This document shows, one piece after another, positions 6,700 through 14,287 of a DNA stretch of 15,643 bases. This DNA is from Aquitalea sp. GTDB taxonomy: Bacteria; Pseudomonadota; Gammaproteobacteria; Burkholderiales; Chromobacteriaceae. Made by a program: the position numbers and the translations under genes. The stretch is taken from the NCBI GenBank assembly GCA_019232735.1, contig JAFANL010000004.1:1-15643 (forward strand), given 5' to 3'. Under the pieces are notes generated by a model, which did not search any database, was not told the origin of the DNA, and worked only from the letters and a program-made list of their open reading frames with translations. Every line of letters starts with the position of its first letter. Position 1 is the stretch's first letter.

Positions 6700-6781
6700 C
6701 CACGACCTGTCGGCAGCGCATTTTTCGACGCGATCCGTGCTTCTTGTTGCCATCAGCCACGGTGGGCTGGGCCAGCTGGTG

Positions 6782-6787
6782 TAAAAT
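6782..6787 (+). promoter_or_regulatory. Candidate -10 box for uvrD
   Basis: TAAAAT lies 37 bases before the uvrD start and downstream of the preceding terminator, so a promoter is expected here. No good -35 hexamer lies 16-18 bases upstream, so the exact site is uncertain. Confidence 0.4.
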
Positions 6788-6824
6788 GGCGCTCTCCATC
6801 CAAAGCCTTGAAGAAACGCCTGCC

Positions 6825-8975
6825 ATGAGTGAGCTGTTAGCCGGACTGAACAACGAACAACTGCGTGCCGTCACCTGGCCGGCCAAGAGCGCTCTGGTGC
6901 TGGCTGGCGCCGGCAGTGGCAAGACGCGGGTGCTCACCACCCGTATTGCCTGGCTGATTGCCACCGGGCAGGTCAATCCGGCCGGAGTGATGGCGGTCAC
7001 CTTTACCAACAAGGCCGCCCGGGAAATGCACACCCGGCTGGGTGCCATGGTGCCGGTGAATGTGCGTACCATGTGGATCGGCACCTTCCATGGCCTGTGC
7101 AACCGCTTCTTGCGTGCCCACTACCGCGATGCCGGGCTGCCGCAGGCTTTCCAGATTCTCGACTCCGCCGACCAGCAGGCCGCCATCAAGCGCCTGCTGA
7201 AAAGCCTGGAATTGTCGGACGAGAAATACCCGCCGCGTGCGGTGCAAAGCTTCATCAATGGCAACAAGGAAGCCGGCCTGCGTGCCGACCGTCTGCCGCC
7301 CGCGCTGACGCCTTATGAAGCCAAGCTGGTGGAGCTGTATGCCGCCTACGATGCCCAGTGTCGGCGTGAAGGCGTGGTGGATTTTGCCGAGCTGCTGCTG
7401 CGCAGCTACGAATTGCTGCAGGCCAATGCGGCTTTGCGTGCCCATTATCAGGGTCGTTTCCGCCATATCCTGGTCGACGAGTTTCAGGACACCAATCGCC
7501 TGCAATATGCCTGGCTCAAGCTCTTGTCCGGCGAACACAATGTGCTGTTTGCCGTTGGTGACGACGATCAGTCCATCTATGCCTTCCGCGGTGCGGAAGT
7601 GGGCAATATGCGTGCGCTGCTGAGCGACTTCCAGGTGGCCGAGCCGGTCCGACTGGAGCAGAACTATCGTTCGGTCGGCACCATCCTGAATGCCGCCAAT
7701 GCGCTGATCGAGCGCAATGATGGCCGATTGGGCAAGAACCTGTGGACCGATGCCGGTGAGGGTGAGCAGATCCGCCTGTACGAAGCCTATTCCGATGGCG
7801 ACGAAGCCCAGTTCATCATTGATGAAGTCAAAAGCCTGCAGCGCGAAGGCATGAACCTGTCCGACATGGCCATCCTGTACCGTTCCAACGCCCAGTCGCG
7901 GGTGCTGGAACATGTGCTGGTAAATGCCCAGCTGCCTTACCGCATTTATGGCGGTTTGCGCTTCTTCGAGCGCCAGGAGGTCAAGCACGCGCTGGCCTAT
8001 CTGCGCCTAGTCAGCAACCCGGATGACGACAACGCCCTGCTGCGTGTCATCAATGTACCGGCCCGTGGCATCGGAGCCCGCACCGTGGAAAACGTGCAGG
8101 CGGTCAGTCGCGAGCAGGGCGTTACCTTGTGGCAGGCCTGCTGCGCGGCGGGTGGTGGTCGTACCGCCGCCAAGCTGGGCGAGTTCGTGCTGCTGATCGA
8201 GGCCCTGCGCAACAAGAGCGCGGGCATGACACTGGCGGAAACCGTCAGCCTGATCATCGACCATTCCGGCCTGCGCGCCATGTACGAGCAGGACAAGAAA
8301 GAGGGCGAAGAGCGGCTGGACAACCTGGACGAACTGGTCAGTGCCGCCGCTGGCTTCTTTCCTGATCAGGCCGAGCTGGCCATTGTCGAATTCCTCAGCG
8401 CCGCCAGCCTGGAAGCCGGTGAACATCAGGCCGAGGCTGGCGAGGATGCCCTGCAGCTGATGACGGTGCACGCCGCCAAGGGCCTGGAATTCGACGCCGT
8501 GTTTGTGTCCGGTCTGGAAGAAGGGTTGTTCCCGCACGAAAACAGCATGAACGATAGCAAGGGGCTGGAGGAAGAGCGCCGCCTGATGTACGTGGCCGTC
8601 ACCCGCGCCCGCAAGCGGTTGTATCTGACCTGCGCGCAAAGCCGCATGCTGCATGGCCAGAGCCGCTATCCCATCCGTTCGCGCTTTGTCGAGGAGATTC
8701 CGGCCGAGTTGGTGCGGGTGCTATCTGCTACAGTCAAACCTGTAGTGAACAGCCCGCGCCGCGCCCCATGGCTGGATGAGGACGCACTTGTCCCGGCAAA
8801 ACCGGCAGCCTTGCAGGGCTTCCGTATCGGTCAGGCCGTCAGCCATGCCAAATTCGGTTCCGGCGTGGTGATCAATGCCGAAGGTAGTGGCAGCGATGTA
8901 CGCCTGCAGATCAATTTTGCCGAGCATGGACTGAAATGGCTGGATCTGCGCTACGCCAAACTGACTGCTGAATAA
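6825..8975 (+). CDS. uvrD: DNA helicase II UvrD
   Basis: 716 residues (E. coli UvrD 720). A superfamily 1A 3'-5' helicase that removes UvrC and the excised oligonucleotide in nucleotide excision repair, unwinds from the nick in mismatch repair and dismantles RecA filaments. Visible motifs: Walker A GAGSGKT (28-34), motif Ia AVTFTNKAA, motif II D218-E-F-Q-D222, motif III GDDDQSIYAFRGA, motif IV EQNYRS, VQLMTVHAAKGLEF-like motif V (LMTVHAAKGLEF) and motif VI EEERRLMYVAVTRAR. The C-terminal GFRIGQAVSHAKFGSGVV...LKWLDLRYAKL is the Tudor-like tail found in UvrD and PcrA; Rep lacks this overall match. ATG 6825 fits the family start (MSELLAGLNNEQLRAV); the upstream frame extension runs through a terminator and is spurious. 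The Shine-Dalgarno is weak (GAAGAAA). The gene is complete and ordinary. Confidence 0.97.
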   Translation: MSELLAGLNNEQLRAVTWPAKSALVLAGAGSGKTRVLTTRIAWLIATGQVNPAGVMAVTFTNKAAREMHTRLGAMVPVNVRTMWIGTFHGLCNRFLRAHYRDAGLPQAFQILDSADQQAAIKRLLKSLELSDEKYPPRAVQSFINGNKEAGLRADRLPPALTPYEAKLVELYAAYDAQCRREGVVDFAELLLRSYELLQANAALRAHYQGRFRHILVDEFQDTNRLQYAWLKLLSGEHNVLFAVGDDDQSIYAFRGAEVGNMRALLSDFQVAEPVRLEQNYRSVGTILNAANALIERNDGRLGKNLWTDAGEGEQIRLYEAYSDGDEAQFIIDEVKSLQREGMNLSDMAILYRSNAQSRVLEHVLVNAQLPYRIYGGLRFFERQEVKHALAYLRLVSNPDDDNALLRVINVPARGIGARTVENVQAVSREQGVTLWQACCAAGGGRTAAKLGEFVLLIEALRNKSAGMTLAETVSLIIDHSGLRAMYEQDKKEGEERLDNLDELVSAAAGFFPDQAELAIVEFLSAASLEAGEHQAEAGEDALQLMTVHAAKGLEFDAVFVSGLEEGLFPHENSMNDSKGLEEERRLMYVAVTRARKRLYLTCAQSRMLHGQSRYPIRSRFVEEIPAELVRVLSATVKPVVNSPRRAPWLDEDALVPAKPAALQGFRIGQAVSHAKFGSGVVINAEGSGSDVRLQINFAEHGLKWLDLRYAKLTAE

Positions 8976-9009
8976 TGACATTCCTTCCGCGCTGGACGAT
9001 GATGACGCC

Positions 9010-10722
9010 ATGAGTGAAAACCTGCCGTCCACCACCTATCAAACCCTGACCGGCGAATCGGAGAGTGTCGGGTCGACACGCCAGCCCTATCAGGACCCTT
9101 ACGCCAGCCGCCTGTTCCTGATCATCGACAGTCTGCCGGAGATGCAGCGTGCGCTGGCCATGACTCTGGCATCGTTTGGTGCCGACAAGGTGGAATACGC
9201 CAGCAAGGCCAGTGATGCGCTGGCCAAGATGGCCAAGTTTGAATTCGACGTGGTGCTGTGCGACTACGATCTGGGTAATGGCTACGACGGCCTCTATCTG
9301 TTCGAGGAAGTCAAAGAGCGCAACCTGATCAAGCAATCCTGCGTGTTCATGATCGTCACCGGCGAGCGGCGTGCACAGCGGGTGATCTCGGCGGCCGAGT
9401 TGGCGCCGGACGACTATCTGCTCAAACCCTTTACCGGTGAAGTGCTCAGCCAGCGGCTGGAAAAAGCCATGCGCCGGCGCGAGGCTTTCCGCGTGGTGGA
9501 CGAGGCTGTCATGCGGCATGAATACCTGGCCGCCATTGATGCCTGCAGTCGCAAGATCAGCCAGCGCGGCGAATTTACCCTCGACTTCATGAAGCTCAAG
9601 GGATCACTGGCACAGAAGATCGGCGATTTCGACACCGCCCGCAGCCTATATATGGAAGTGCTGCGTCTCAAGCCGTTGGCCTGGGCCAAGCTGGGGCTGG
9701 CCAAATCGCTGACCGGACTGAAATCCTATGACGAGGCCAAGCTCCTGTTCGAGGAAGTCCTGACCGATAACGGGCGGGTCATGGAGGCCTACGACTGGCT
9801 GGCCAAGCTGCATCGCATCCACCACGATCTGGACGGTGCGCAAAGCACGCTGGAAAAAGCCACCATGCTCTCGCCGGTGGTATTGCGCAGACAAAAGCAG
9901 CTGGCCGAGGTGGCGCTGCTGAACAAGGATCTGGAAACCGCCGAGGCCGCCTGCGAAGAAACACTGAATATCGCCAAATACACCTGGCATCGCAGCCCCA
10001 CTCACTATGCCATGCTGGCCAGGGTGCAGCTGGCCCGCGGTGAAACCGGCACTGCGGCCCGCACGCTGGGCAATCTGCGCCGCGACTATCGCTACAACGA
10101 AACCGGCGAATGGATGTGCACCGTGATCGACAGCCAGCTGCAGACCAAGCTGGGCAATCGTGAAAAGGCACGCGGGCTGCTGCTGGATGCCGAGCAGCGC
10201 TATCAGACGCTGGTCGACACGCTGCCGCCCGATGCGCAGATGGAATTCGCCCGCGCCTGCTTTGCCCAGGGCAAGCAGGAGGCGGGTAATGCCGCCATGC
10301 GCGATCTGGTACGCAATAATCACGACAACGAGGAATTGCTGGCCACCATCGGCGGCATGTTCGAGGAAGTGGGACTGGGCGAGATGGGGCGGCAACTGAT
10401 TGCCGAAAACGTGCAGTCGGTACTGGAACTGAACAACCAGGCGGTGCGTGAGGCCCAGGCCGGCCGCTTCGAGCAGGCCATCGAACGCTTTGTCAAAGCG
10501 CATGAGGAAATGCCGCACAATGTGCAGGTCATGCTTAACCTGACCAATGCCACCATGGCGTATGTCCATGGCAGCGGCTGGCACGAAAGCCATATGCGCC
10601 GCGCCTACGACATGCTGGTGCAGGTACGCGAACAGTCGCCCACCAATATCAAGTTCCAGAAGATTCTCAAGGCCTGGCGCCAGCTGGTGGAAAAAATGGG
10701 CAAGCCGCAATGGGTGCTGTAA
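9010..10722 (+). CDS. Receiver-TPR response regulator
   Basis: 570 residues, cytoplasmic. Residues about 35-155 form a CheY-like receiver: D40 in LFLIIDSLPEM, phospho-acceptor D85 in VVLCDYDLGNGYDG, T118 near VTGERR and the conserved lysine K139 in LLKPF. The acidic pair is reduced to one aspartate, with serine at 41. From about 160 to the end the protein is helical tetratricopeptide repeats (for example FDTARSLYMEVLRLKPLAWAKLGLAKSL in two parts, then SYDEAKLLFEEVL, LDGAQSTLEKATML, FEQAIERFVKAHEEMP), a protein-binding scaffold in place of a DNA-binding or enzymatic output. It starts 34 bases after uvrD at ATG 9010, with no strong ribosome binding site, and its stop overlaps the next start by 13 bases, so it is likely cotranscribed with the LytTR regulator. 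The partner bound by the TPR part is unknown. Confidence 0.85.
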   Translation: MSENLPSTTYQTLTGESESVGSTRQPYQDPYASRLFLIIDSLPEMQRALAMTLASFGADKVEYASKASDALAKMAKFEFDVVLCDYDLGNGYDGLYLFEEVKERNLIKQSCVFMIVTGERRAQRVISAAELAPDDYLLKPFTGEVLSQRLEKAMRRREAFRVVDEAVMRHEYLAAIDACSRKISQRGEFTLDFMKLKGSLAQKIGDFDTARSLYMEVLRLKPLAWAKLGLAKSLTGLKSYDEAKLLFEEVLTDNGRVMEAYDWLAKLHRIHHDLDGAQSTLEKATMLSPVVLRRQKQLAEVALLNKDLETAEAACEETLNIAKYTWHRSPTHYAMLARVQLARGETGTAARTLGNLRRDYRYNETGEWMCTVIDSQLQTKLGNREKARGLLLDAEQRYQTLVDTLPPDAQMEFARACFAQGKQEAGNAAMRDLVRNNHDNEELLATIGGMFEEVGLGEMGRQLIAENVQSVLELNNQAVREAQAGRFEQAIERFVKAHEEMPHNVQVMLNLTNATMAYVHGSGWHESHMRRAYDMLVQVREQSPTNIKFQKILKAWRQLVEKMGKPQWVL

Positions 10723-11447
10723 GCCGTTTGCGGGTACTGGTGGTGGATGATGAACCACTGGCCCGCGAACGCATGGTGGCACTGGTGGCGCAGTGCGGTG
10801 CCACCACGGTGGCTGCCTTGGGCGATGCCAGCGCCGCCATTGACTGGCTGGCCCGCCAGGCGGCCGATGTGGTGTTGCTGGACATTTCCATGCCAGGGCT
10901 CAGCGGCATCGAACTGGGCCGCCGGCTGCAGCAACACCCTTTGCCTCCGCAGCTGATCTTTACCACCGCGCATGAAAATCACGCCATCGATGCCTTCGAG
11001 CTGGATGCCGTCGATTACCTGCTCAAGCCGGTACGACTGGAGCGTTTGCGCCAGGCACTGGACAAGGCGGCCCGCCGCAGCGGGGCCATGCCCGTCATCG
11101 AGGCCTACTTCACTGTCCGCCATCGCGACAGCCTGCTGCACATCCCTTTCAGCGCCGTGCGCTATCTGAAGGCCGAACAGAAATACGTCAGCCTGGTTAC
11201 GGCAGAAGGCGAGTATCTGCTGGATGAATCGCTGGTGGCGCTGGAGCAGCGGCTGGGTGACAGTGTGTTGCGTATCCATCGCAACTGCCTGGTCATGCGT
11301 CATGCCGTGCAGGAGTTGCTGCGCACTGGCAGTGGCGATGAGGAGCAGTGGGCCGTGCGTTTGCAGGGCATTGCCCAGCCACTGGCGGTCAGCCGCCGCC
11401 AGCTGCCATCGCTGCGCGCCAGTCTGCGTCAGCCCGCCATGCGCTAG
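10710..11447 (+). CDS. AlgR-like LytTR response regulator
   Basis: 245 residues. The N-terminal receiver (about 6-125) has the acidic pair in VLVVDDEPLARERM, phospho-acceptor D58 in VVLLDISMPGLSG, T in FTTAHE and K106 in LLKPV. The C-terminal LytTR DNA-binding domain (about 140-240) carries LLHIPFSAVRYLKAEQKYVSL (read in two parts), LLDESLVALEQRL, VLRIHRNCLVMR and PLAVSRRQLPSLR. The overall layout closely follows Pseudomonas AlgR, a regulator of alginate and type IV pilus functions that works with the kinase FimS/AlgZ. No kinase is encoded here. ATG 10710 lies inside the end of the REC-TPR gene, so the two are translationally coupled. The following gene is a diguanylate cyclase with its own leader. 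The target genes cannot be deduced. Confidence 0.9.
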   Translation: MGAVSRLRVLVVDDEPLARERMVALVAQCGATTVAALGDASAAIDWLARQAADVVLLDISMPGLSGIELGRRLQQHPLPPQLIFTTAHENHAIDAFELDAVDYLLKPVRLERLRQALDKAARRSGAMPVIEAYFTVRHRDSLLHIPFSAVRYLKAEQKYVSLVTAEGEYLLDESLVALEQRLGDSVLRIHRNCLVMRHAVQELLRTGSGDEEQWAVRLQGIAQPLAVSRRQLPSLRASLRQPAMR

Positions 11448-11586
11448 GCTTGCCGCGCACTCTTGTCATTTCCCCCACTTTGAGGTAGGTGGAATTACTT
11501 ATTAGGACTTTTTAGCGCCCATTTGGCGCAAAGTTCTGACGACTTTCTTATAGAATCGCGTTTTCTCTCCCACCTGTAGCCGCCCC
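11448..11586 (+). promoter_or_regulatory. Leader and candidate promoter of the diguanylate cyclase gene
   Basis: 139 bases. TAGAAT (11551-11556, within TTATAGAATCG) is a plausible -10 box. No convincing -35 is spaced correctly. A short hairpin GCGCC (11515-11519) / GGCGC (11525-11529) lies in the -35 area and could be an operator or chance. No terminator is evident behind the LytTR gene, so read-through is also possible. Confidence 0.4.
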
Positions 11587-13095
11587 ATGCGCAATAAACT
11601 CGCCATTCTGGCTTGTGCCCTGCTCTGGCTATTGTTGAGCGCCCTGATTTCGCTGGCCTTCCTCAGTCGTGCGGTACTGAGTGCCGAGCAGGAGTTCGAT
11701 CTGCTGGGGAGCCGCTTGTCCGAACAGCTCACCCAGAAGCTGCAGGTGAATGCCACCATTCTCGATAGCTATGCCACCTTTGCCATGCTGGATCGTCAGC
11801 CGGCGACCGAGCAGGAGCAGGTTTTCGTGCGGCAGATTGCCGAACGCTATCCGCAGCTGGTGTCGCTGGAGCGCATCCAGCGCGTCAGTCAGCCCATGTT
11901 GACGGCATGGCAGCAAGACATGCAGTCCGCGTGGGGTCAGGACTTCCGCCTGCATGACCGCGACGGGCGGGGGCAGGCCGGAAAACCGGCGCTGCCAGAG
12001 CGCAATCAATACTATCCGCTGATTTCCATCCTGCCGCTGAGCCCCACGGTACGTGGCCTGCTGGGTACGGATATCGCCGAGGACACCCGGCTGCAAGCCG
12101 TGCTGCAAGAAGCGCTGCGTTTCGGGCGTACGGCCATGTCCGGCCCGTTTGCACTGAAGGAAGGCTATCACGGCATCATGCTGCTGCAACCGTTGAATGC
12201 CAGCCCGGTGTTGCTGCACGGTCAGTTGCCGACCCAGCTGGTAGCGCTGATTCTGCGTGCCGATTACCTGCGCCCGGCGGATACTTCGCTGCCTTCCGGT
12301 CTGTCACTCACCATACGCCAGCGTGGCCAGGCTGCCAGCGGACAAGCCTATGTCGATCTGGTGGGGCAGGCCTATGGCTGGCTGTGTACCCTGGGTTTTC
12401 CGCGCCTGCAACTGGAGCGCCAGCTGGGGAATGAGTCGCAGCCGCTGACGCTGCAGCTGGATTGGCAACTGGGCTGGTTTTTGCTCAGTGGCTTCGAGCG
12501 GGGTGTGATCGTCTGCCAATCGCTGCTGTTGCTGCTGTTGCTGGGCATCGGCTTGCGTTTCTACCGTGGCCTGCTGTCCAGACAACGGCGGCGGGAGAAT
12601 CATCTGTTCTACCTGGCCAATCACGACCGCCTGACCGGCCTGGCCAACCGCAATCTGTTTTATGACCGTCTGCAGCACGCCACCTCGCGCCTGAATCGCA
12701 ATGGCAAGCGGCTGGCGGTGCTGTTTCTCGACATGGACCGTTTCAAGCCGGTCAACGACAGCTATGGCCATGCCACCGGCGACAAGGTGCTGCAACTGAT
12801 TGCCGCCCGCATTCTGGCCGTCATGCGCAGCGAGGATACCGTGGCCCGGCTGGGTGGGGACGAATTCGTGCTGCTGATGGAGGATGTGGAGTCCAACCGC
12901 GAGGCCGACCGGGTGGTGGAACGGCTCAAACATGCCATCCAGCAACCTTACGAAGTGGATGGCCACAGCATCCGCCTGGGCGTCAGCATCGGCATTGCCT
13001 ATTATCCGGAAGACGGCATGCTGATCGAGGAATTGCTGGCCGTGGCCGACCGCATGATGTACGACGACAAAGTGCCGGCTATCACCCGCCACTGA
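11587..13095 (+). CDS. Membrane CHASE-GGDEF diguanylate cyclase
   Basis: 502 residues. Makes cyclic di-GMP from two GTP. A first membrane segment (about 4-30, LAILACALLWLLLSALISLAF in part) leads into a periplasmic region of about 270 residues that resembles the CHASE ligand-sensing domain (FRLHDRDGRG, NQYYPLISILPLSP, GLLGTDIAED, AMSGPFALKEGYHGIMLLQPLN read in parts). A second membrane segment (about 305-325, VIVCQSLLLLLLLGIGLRF) is followed by a cytoplasmic GGDEF domain. The active site G423-G-D-E-F427 is intact, with DMDRFKPVND and the HDRLTGLANR start. R414-S-E-D417, five residues before it, is the RxxD inhibitory site, so product feedback is expected. No EAL domain is present. The gene follows two response regulators on the same strand, suggesting a shared signalling theme; the sensed ligand is unknown. 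Confidence 0.9.
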   Translation: MRNKLAILACALLWLLLSALISLAFLSRAVLSAEQEFDLLGSRLSEQLTQKLQVNATILDSYATFAMLDRQPATEQEQVFVRQIAERYPQLVSLERIQRVSQPMLTAWQQDMQSAWGQDFRLHDRDGRGQAGKPALPERNQYYPLISILPLSPTVRGLLGTDIAEDTRLQAVLQEALRFGRTAMSGPFALKEGYHGIMLLQPLNASPVLLHGQLPTQLVALILRADYLRPADTSLPSGLSLTIRQRGQAASGQAYVDLVGQAYGWLCTLGFPRLQLERQLGNESQPLTLQLDWQLGWFLLSGFERGVIVCQSLLLLLLLGIGLRFYRGLLSRQRRRENHLFYLANHDRLTGLANRNLFYDRLQHATSRLNRNGKRLAVLFLDMDRFKPVNDSYGHATGDKVLQLIAARILAVMRSEDTVARLGGDEFVLLMEDVESNREADRVVERLKHAIQQPYEVDGHSIRLGVSIGIAYYPEDGMLIEELLAVADRMMYDDKVPAITRH

Positions 13096-13146
13096 GACAG
13101 GCTGTGGTGTTTGTGGCTGTTGCACGCCAAATATCCGGCGCCGGCG

Positions 13147-13175
13147 TGGTCACTGTCCGGCGTATCGATTAAAAT
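13147..13175 (+). promoter_or_regulatory. Candidate promoter for the DUF3460 gene
   Basis: TGGTCA (13147-13152) and TAAAAT (13170-13175), spacer 17, give a passable sigma-70 promoter 26 bases before the start. A good Shine-Dalgarno, AGGGGA (13191-13196), follows. Confidence 0.45.
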
Positions 13176-13201
13176 CCTGCCACCAACGACAGGGGAACAC
13201 G

Positions 13202-13381
13202 ATGTACCAGTCTGATTTCACCAAATTCATGAGCGAGTTTCTGGACAAGAATCCGGAAGTAGACCAGCAACGCCGCGAACTGCGCCTCACCCTGTGGGAC
13301 CGCAAGGTTGACCTGGAAGACCAGCGCCGCTGGAAGGAATCCCGCGTCCCGCAGAAGCCGTACGTGTACCAGCCGGAATAA
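13202..13381 (+). CDS. Small DUF3460 family protein
   Basis: 59 residues, soluble, highly charged, function unknown. The sequence (MYQSDFTKFMSEFL at the start, LWDRKVDLEDQRRW in the middle, PQKPYVYQPE at the end) has the layout of the DUF3460 family, small proteins found in betaproteobacteria: an MYxS start, a short helix ending in Q-x-x-RE, an LWDR/K motif, a QRR motif and a YVYQ end. AGGGGA sits six bases before ATG 13202. It appears to be a one-gene unit, with a candidate promoter before it and hairpins plus a terminator behind it. The family match is from memory but nearly full length. Confidence 0.85.
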   Translation: MYQSDFTKFMSEFLDKNPEVDQQRRELRLTLWDRKVDLEDQRRWKESRVPQKPYVYQPE

Positions 13382-13389
13382 GCAGTGCC

Positions 13390-13411
13390 GGTCACGGCAG
13401 CTGCCGTGACC
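13390..13411. repeat. Perfect 22-base palindrome
   Basis: A perfect palindrome with half-sites GGTCACGGCAG and CTGCCGTGACC, able to form a nine-pair hairpin with loop AGCT. It begins nine bases after the DUF3460 stop. It has no T tract of its own, so it may be an mRNA 3'-end hairpin or a dimeric protein-binding site. Confidence 0.7.
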
Positions 13412-13440
13412 TCCCTGAACGCCCCCTGTTGCCAGGCATC

Positions 13441-13475
13441 CGCCCGGCATGCCATGCGGGCGTTTTGTCATTTTT
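13441..13475 (+). terminator. Intrinsic terminator after the DUF3460 gene
   Basis: CGCCC (13441-13445), a bulged G, GCAT, loop GCC, ATGC, GGGCG (13458-13462), then TTTTGTCATTTTT. A nine-pair GC-rich stem and T-rich tail lie just before the O-methyltransferase start, implying that gene uses read-through or a promoter hidden nearby. Confidence 0.82.
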
Positions 13476-13489
13476 GCCGAGAAGAACCC

Positions 13490-14155
13490 ATGACCAGTCG
13501 TACCGTGCCGCTGGACGGCCCCCTGCATGATTACCTGATGGCCATCGGCCTGACCGAGCCGCCCGTCATGCGCGAACTGCGCGAATTCACTGCCGGCCAT
13601 CGCATGGCCAAGATGCAGATCGCTCCGGAGCAAGGGCAGTTCATGGGGTGGCTGACACGGCTGCTGGGCGTGCGGCGTTATCTGGAAGTGGGCGTATTTA
13701 CCGGCTACAGCACACTGGCCGTTGCTCTGGCCATGCCGGATGACGGTCAGGTGGTTGCCTGCGACCTTAGTGTCGAATTCACCGACATCGCTCGCGATTA
13801 CTGGCGCAAGGCCGGCGTGGAGCAGCGCATCCGCCTGGTGTTGCAGCCGGCATTGCAAACCTTGCAGCAGCTGCTGGACGAAGGCCAGGCCGGGCAGTTT
13901 GACCTGGCTTTCATCGATGCCGACAAACCGTCCTATCAGGATTATTTCGAAGCCTGCCTGCAGCTGGTACGGCCAGGCGGGGTGATTGCCATCGACAATA
14001 TCTTCCTGTCCGGCCGGGTGGTCTCCCCACAGCCGCAAGATCCGCCCGGTGTGCATCTGGTGCATGCCTTCAATGCCCGCCTGCAGCAGGATGCCCGCGT
14101 CCGGCATTGCGTGCTGCCCGTCGGTGACGGCCTGACGCTGTGCACCCGCTTGTAA
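13490..14155 (+). CDS. Cation-dependent class I O-methyltransferase
   Basis: 221 residues, cytoplasmic, of the CCoAOMT/catechol-type family (PF01596), which methylates hydroxyl groups using S-adenosylmethionine and a divalent cation. The SAM-binding motif I is L65-E-V-G-V-F-T-G-Y-S-T; D143-A-D-K146 (FIDADK) and D169-N170 supply the metal-binding residues typical of the family, and RPGGVIAIDN is the usual post-motif strand. The N-terminus (MRELREFTAGHRMAKMQIAPEQG in part) matches the helical cap with the conserved MQI-PEQG segment. ATG 13490 has GAGAAG just upstream and suits the family length; the in-frame extension back to 13385 runs through the preceding terminator. The substrate is unknown. 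It stands between a terminator and tolR, with no obvious pathway partner. Confidence 0.92.
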   Translation: MTSRTVPLDGPLHDYLMAIGLTEPPVMRELREFTAGHRMAKMQIAPEQGQFMGWLTRLLGVRRYLEVGVFTGYSTLAVALAMPDDGQVVACDLSVEFTDIARDYWRKAGVEQRIRLVLQPALQTLQQLLDEGQAGQFDLAFIDADKPSYQDYFEACLQLVRPGGVIAIDNIFLSGRVVSPQPQDPPGVHLVHAFNARLQQDARVRHCVLPVGDGLTLCTRL

Positions 14156-14179
14156 AACCGGCCCGGCTGGCGAACTTTC

Positions 14180-14194
14180 CCGCCGGCAGGGCGG
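14180..14194 (+). repeat. Weak hairpin after the O-methyltransferase
   Basis: CCGCC (14180-14184) and GGCGG (14190-14194) form a five-pair hairpin; a T6 run follows only nine bases later (14204-14209). It could be a weak terminator, but the separation from the T run argues against an efficient one. Confidence 0.3.
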
Positions 14195-14250
14195 TCAGAC
14201 CCCTTTTTTGTTAAGCAAAATGTTCTGTCATCCGGCCTGCCCGGACGCGG

Positions 14251-14259
14251 TGCTAAGAT
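14251..14259 (+). promoter_or_regulatory. Extended -10 promoter for tolR
   Basis: TGCTAAGAT is an extended -10 element (TG-N-TAAGAT) 28 bases before the tolR start, which does not need a strong -35. It suggests that tolR-tolA has its own promoter, as expected if tolQ is not upstream. Confidence 0.5.
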
Positions 14260-14287
14260 GGCAGACTGAACTCTTGTCCGGACCCAC

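Noticed and set aside
6837..7988. 383-codon minus-strand open frame inside uvrD
   Set aside because: It lies wholly opposite a clearly conserved UvrD coding sequence; long antisense frames are common in GC-rich genes, and it shows no motif.
9646..10782. 378-codon minus-strand open frame opposite the REC-TPR gene
   Set aside because: A shadow of the TPR-coding strand. The plus-strand product has a coherent receiver and repeat structure.
11522..11538. Possible sigma-54 site (TTGGCGCAAAGTTCTGA) before the GGDEF gene
   Set aside because: It has a GG but not the required GC dinucleotide at the proper distance, so it fails the -24/-12 consensus.
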